Shown: positions 61,861-64,000 of the stretch, piece by piece
Layout of the letters: each line of letters begins with the position of its first letter
How positions within the stretch are numbered: position 1 is the first letter of the stretch
Assembly: GCA_023391375.1 (NCBI GenBank)
Contig: JAEWBB010000024.1
Span: forward strand, 1-64,000
Direction of reading: 5' to 3'
Length of the DNA stretch: 64,000 nucleotides
Origin: Pseudomonadota bacterium
GTDB taxonomy: Bacteria > Pseudomonadota > Alphaproteobacteria > Sphingomonadales > Sphingomonadaceae
Notes under the pieces: generated by a model
Seen by the model: only the letters and a program-made list of their open reading frames with translations
Told to the model about the DNA's origin: nothing
Databases searched by the model: none
Made by a program: the position numbers and the translations under genes

Positions 61861-62243
61861 ACCAGGCGGCCGCTGCGCCGCGCGCTGTGCCAGCGGCCGC
61901 GCGCGTCGAGGTTGAGGCTGTCGACCAGAGCCACGTCCATCGCGTCGGCCGCATCGGCAAGTGCCCGGATCATGGCCTCGTCGCCCGGACGCCCGGCTTG
62001 GGCGATCATCAGGCCGGCACTGCCCAGCCGCACCGCGTCGTCGAGAATCTCTTCAATCGTCATGGCCCGCCTTCCTTCTTCAAGGTCGTGGCGGTCCAGT
62101 TCCAGGCAGCGCGCACCTCGGTCGAGGTGCGCCACCCAAAGCTGCTTGCCGGCTTCCGTGTCCCTTAACCGGGGCCCGAAAAAACGCCTCGCGACGTCGT
62201 GGCCGGCAAGCAGATCAGGGTGTTCGGCACGCTGAGCTTTCAT
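61857..62243 (-). CDS. RadC/JAB-domain-like small protein with degenerate metal site
   Basis: The 128-residue protein resembles the JAB domain of RadC-family proteins in layout: an N-terminal H-D-V-A-R-R-F-F-G-P-R-L, an L-W-V-A-H-L-D core strand, an E-I-L-D-D-A-V-R-L-G-S-A-G-L-M-I-A segment and a closing A-L-V-D-S-L-N-L-D region. The expected H-N-H-P-S-G metal motif is replaced by Q-A-G-R-P-G, so the catalytic ligands are missing. I chose the ATG at 62241-62243. The family link is tentative (moderate), the function unknown. Confidence 0.55.
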   Translation of the reverse strand: MKAQRAEHPDLLAGHDVARRFFGPRLRDTEAGKQLWVAHLDRGARCLELDRHDLEEGRRAMTIEEILDDAVRLGSAGLMIAQAGRPGDEAMIRALADAADAMDVALVDSLNLDARGRWHSARRSGRLV

Positions 62244-62359
62244 CGCCGAGGAGATAGGCAAGGGCGGCCCGCGCCCCAATCGGAGACCTGTCCGAATTGG
62301 TGCCGTGTGGCCGCGGGAATGGCGCTGGCAATGGCAGTGGCGGGCGCTAGAGTTGCGCG

Positions 62360-63154
62360 ATGCAGCAATATCTCGACCTGATGGCCCGAGTCTTGGACGA
62401 GGGCGTCCAGCAAGACGACCGCACCGGCACCGGCACCCTGTCGCTGTTCGGCGCGCAGATGCGGTTCGACCTTGCGAAAGGGTTCCCGCTACTGACGACG
62501 AAAAAGCTCCATTTGCGATCGATTATCGTCGAGCTGCTGTGGTTCCTGAACGGCGACACCAATGTGAAGTGGCTGCAGGACCGCAAGGTCAGCATCTGGG
62601 ACGAGTGGGCCGATTCGGACGGCGACCTTGGCCCGGTCTACGGCAAGCAGTGGCGCGACTGGGAAGCGGCGGACGGCCGCCACATCGACCAGATTGCCGA
62701 CCTCGTCGCGCTGATCCGCAAGGACCCGGCCAGCCGTCGGCAGATCGTGACTGCATGGAACCCGGGGGAAATTCACAAGATGGCACTGGCGCCGTGCCAT
62801 TGCCTGTTCCAGACCCAGGTCGCGGCGGGCAGGCTCAACCTCCAGCTCTACCAGCGCAGCGCCGACCTGTTCCTCGGCGTGCCCTTCAACATCGCCAGCT
62901 ATGCGCTGCTGACGCACATGTTGGCGCGCGAATGCGGGCTGGAGCCGGGGACGTTCGTCTGGACCGGCGGCGACGTGCACCTTTATTCCAACCACCTCGA
63001 GCAGGCACGGACCCAGCTAGAACGCGACCCGCGGCCGCTGCCGCGGCTGGTGATGAAGGACCGCGGCCAAGACCTGTTCGGCTACGAGCCGGAAGACTTC
63101 GCCTTCGATGCCTACGACCCGCACCCCCACATCAAGGCGCCCGTCGCGGTTTGA
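62360..63154 (+). CDS. thyA: Thymidylate synthase
   Basis: ThyA makes dTMP from dUMP using methylene-THF. The 264-residue protein has R-T-G-T-G-T-L-S-L-F-G near residues 21-31, the catalytic Cys146 in L-A-P-C-H-C-L-F-Q and N-I-A-S-Y-A-L-L-T-H. The short 264-residue form is the E. coli type. The ATG has a weak ribosome site. It supplies dTMP together with dcd, encoded 25 kb away. Confidence 0.97.
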   Translation: MQQYLDLMARVLDEGVQQDDRTGTGTLSLFGAQMRFDLAKGFPLLTTKKLHLRSIIVELLWFLNGDTNVKWLQDRKVSIWDEWADSDGDLGPVYGKQWRDWEAADGRHIDQIADLVALIRKDPASRRQIVTAWNPGEIHKMALAPCHCLFQTQVAAGRLNLQLYQRSADLFLGVPFNIASYALLTHMLARECGLEPGTFVWTGGDVHLYSNHLEQARTQLERDPRPLPRLVMKDRGQDLFGYEPEDFAFDAYDPHPHIKAPVAV

Positions 63155-63263
63155 GAGCCTTCCGGCGCGTCCGTCGTTACGACACCGCAAGATTCTTCCA
63201 GGACCGATGGAGCCAGTTCGCGATTTCTTCGTTCATCGCAGACCACAAAGGAGGAGATTCCAC

Positions 63264-63404
63264 ATGGTCCGCAAACTGTTCACCCTCGGCCTCGTCGCCG
63301 GCACCCTCGCCATCGCCGCCTGCAACACCGTCCGCGGCGCGGGCGAAGACGTGAAGTCGGTCGCCAACTGCACCGAAAACGCGGTCAACGGCGGCAACTG
63401 CTAA
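63264..63404 (+). CDS. Entericidin A/B-like small lipoprotein, copy 1
   Basis: A 46-residue frame starts at the ATG 63264, 9 bases after GGAGGAG. It encodes a signal with lipobox A-I-A-A-C-N (Cys20) and a short mature region N-T-V-R-G-A-G-E-D-V-K with Cys36 and a C-terminal Cys46. This is the entericidin pattern (C-N-T-x-x-G-x-G-x-D). Entericidins are small membrane lipoproteins linked to stationary phase and envelope stress. A near-identical copy follows at 63485. Confidence 0.87.
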   Translation: MVRKLFTLGLVAGTLAIAACNTVRGAGEDVKSVANCTENAVNGGNC

Positions 63405-63417
63405 AAACTCTCCGTTC

Positions 63418-63441
63418 AGCCACTGGACAGGCCAGGTGGCT
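63418..63441 (+). repeat. Hairpin between the two entericidin-like genes
   Basis: AGCCACTGG and CCAGGTGGCT pair over nine bases with one bulge and a five-base loop, starting 14 bases after the first gene. No T tract follows, so it is not a standard terminator; it may stabilise the upstream message or reduce read-through. Confidence 0.5.
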
Positions 63442-63484
63442 AGCTTCCATGGTCGTTTCGTCATCTCAATGAGGAGCGTTTTCC

Positions 63485-63625
63485 ATGGTTCGTAAGCTTG
63501 CCACCCTTGCCGTTGTCGCCGGTGCACTCGCGATTGCGGCGTGCAACACCGTTCGCGGTGCGGGCGAGGACATGAAGTCCGCCGCCAACTGCACCGAGAA
63601 CACCATCAACGGCGGCCGGTGCTGA
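63485..63625 (+). CDS. Entericidin A/B-like small lipoprotein, copy 2
   Basis: A second 46-codon frame starts at the ATG 63485, 11 bases after GAGGAG. It encodes M-V-R-K-L-A-T-L-A-V-V-A-G and A-I-A-A-C-N-T-V-R-G-A-G-E-D, with all cysteines at the same places as in copy 1. I count about 8 differences in 46 residues, so it is a clear tandem duplicate. A strong terminator follows at 63662. Confidence 0.87.
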   Translation: MVRKLATLAVVAGALAIAACNTVRGAGEDMKSAANCTENTINGGRC

Positions 63626-63661
63626 GCTGACCAAAGGCTTTCGGCCCAGGCCGAATGAACG

Positions 63662-63696
63662 AGCCCCGCCGGAGCGATCCGCGCGGGGCTTTTTCG
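63662..63696 (+). terminator. Intrinsic terminator after the entericidin pair
   Basis: Arms AGCCCCGC (63662-63669) and GCGGGGCT (63683-63690) with a 13-base loop, followed by TTTTTC. Confidence 0.85.
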
Positions 63697-63707
63697 TGGG
63701 CGCTACC

Positions 63708-64000
63708 TTAGTGCGGAAGGTTCCAGCGGACCTTGCCGGTTTCGTGCGACACGATTGCCTTGCCGTCGGCGTCTAGCGTCGGTTTGAAGCGGGCACGTTG
63801 GCGGATGATTTCACAAGTCACGCGATCGAGGCTCGTCGATCCGCTGCTTTCGGTCACGATGCAGTCGCTGACCCTGCCATCCGGCGCGATCGAGAAATCG
63901 TAGACCACGGTGCCGCTCTCGCGCTTAGCAAGGGCTTCTTTCGGGTAGTCCTCGAACCGGAAAAGCGTCACGAGCGGCTGGCGGCTCTTCGGTTCGGGCG
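63708..64000 (-). CDS. TonB C-terminal domain protein, partial (cut by window edge)
   Basis: The minus-strand frame is open from the right edge to the stop at 63708, giving about 97 codons, and has no need of the internal GTG at 63971. It contains Y-P-K-E-A-L-A-K-R-E-S-G-T-V-V-Y-D-F, P-D-G-R-V-S-D-C, S-S-G-S-T-S-L-D and A-R-F-K-P-T, the pattern of TonB C-terminal (TonB_C) domains, with two cysteines that may pair. It is the C-terminal part of a larger exported or membrane protein whose beginning lies beyond base 64000. Confidence 0.85.
   Translation of the reverse strand, partial: PEPKSRQPLVTLFRFEDYPKEALAKRESGTVVYDFSIAPDGRVSDCIVTESSGSTSLDRVTCEIIRQRARFKPTLDADGKAIVSHETGKVRWNLPH

Noticed and set aside
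63177..63527. Minus-strand 116-codon frame
   Set aside because: It is the antisense of the thyA-entericidin region and has no domain.

Overview
The window is a GC-rich, gene-dense stretch of an alphaproteobacterial chromosome, most likely from a Sphingomonas-like member of the Sphingomonadales. The evidence is a MucR/Ros-type regulator, a UrcA-family secreted protein, an RNase E whose S1 domain is split by an acidic insertion, a class I PHA synthase, and the order tsaB-rimI-mucR-fur-plsC-miaB-phoH-ybeY-corC-lnt-metK-trmB. I see no prophage, insertion sequence, CRISPR array or rRNA operon. The assignment rests on protein resemblance and gene order read by eye; no database search was run.

Left part (1-28,500). 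Almost everything is on the minus strand. The rimP-nusA-ylxR translation/transcription operon runs off the left edge. Between rimP and trmB sits a six-gene block: a type III polyketide synthase with an overlapping ICMT-type methyltransferase, a PQQ-type sugar dehydrogenase lipoprotein, a DUF1801 protein, a 1-Cys peroxiredoxin and a cysteine synthase. Then come trmB, metK (with a palindromic operator candidate), lnt, a sorbosone-dehydrogenase-like lipoprotein, corC, ybeY, phoH, miaB, plsC, fur, mucR, rimI, tsaB and an Nfu-type Fe-S scaffold. From 19,560 to 28,497 lies a valine catabolism region (acyl-CoA dehydrogenase, 3-hydroxyisobutyryl-CoA hydrolase, enoyl-CoA hydratase, 3-hydroxyisobutyrate dehydrogenase, and methylmalonate-semialdehyde dehydrogenase upstream). 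A PHA synthase and a tiny membrane protein are translationally coupled inside it.

Middle part (28,500-49,500). Strand use alternates. It holds an EamA transporter, an M3 peptidase, RNase R, a dihaem cytochrome c, an FMN reductase and a DUF1508 protein. A kynureninase reading frame here is broken by a single in-frame amber codon. Then come dcd, dnaB (with a consensus DnaA box upstream), an unknown small gene, astD, selO, an alpha/beta hydrolase, a Sco/PCu(A)C copper pair divergent from a MarR regulator, typA, a urcA-family gene, an EVE-domain gene, a SleB-type hydrolase, a receiver-domain protein and tRNA-Gln(CUG).

Right part (49,500-64,000). This is ppx/gppA-rlmE, a thioesterase-DsbA-M48 protease group, rne, an amidase, PBP1a, prfB, a 37-codon ORF, a degenerate JAB-domain gene, thyA, two tandem entericidin-like lipoprotein genes and a partial TonB-C protein at the right edge. 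Most of the window is core cell machinery. The points of real interest are the amber-interrupted kynureninase, the PHA synthase embedded in valine catabolism, the PKS-methyltransferase pair, several candidate operators, and a few small or degenerate genes.
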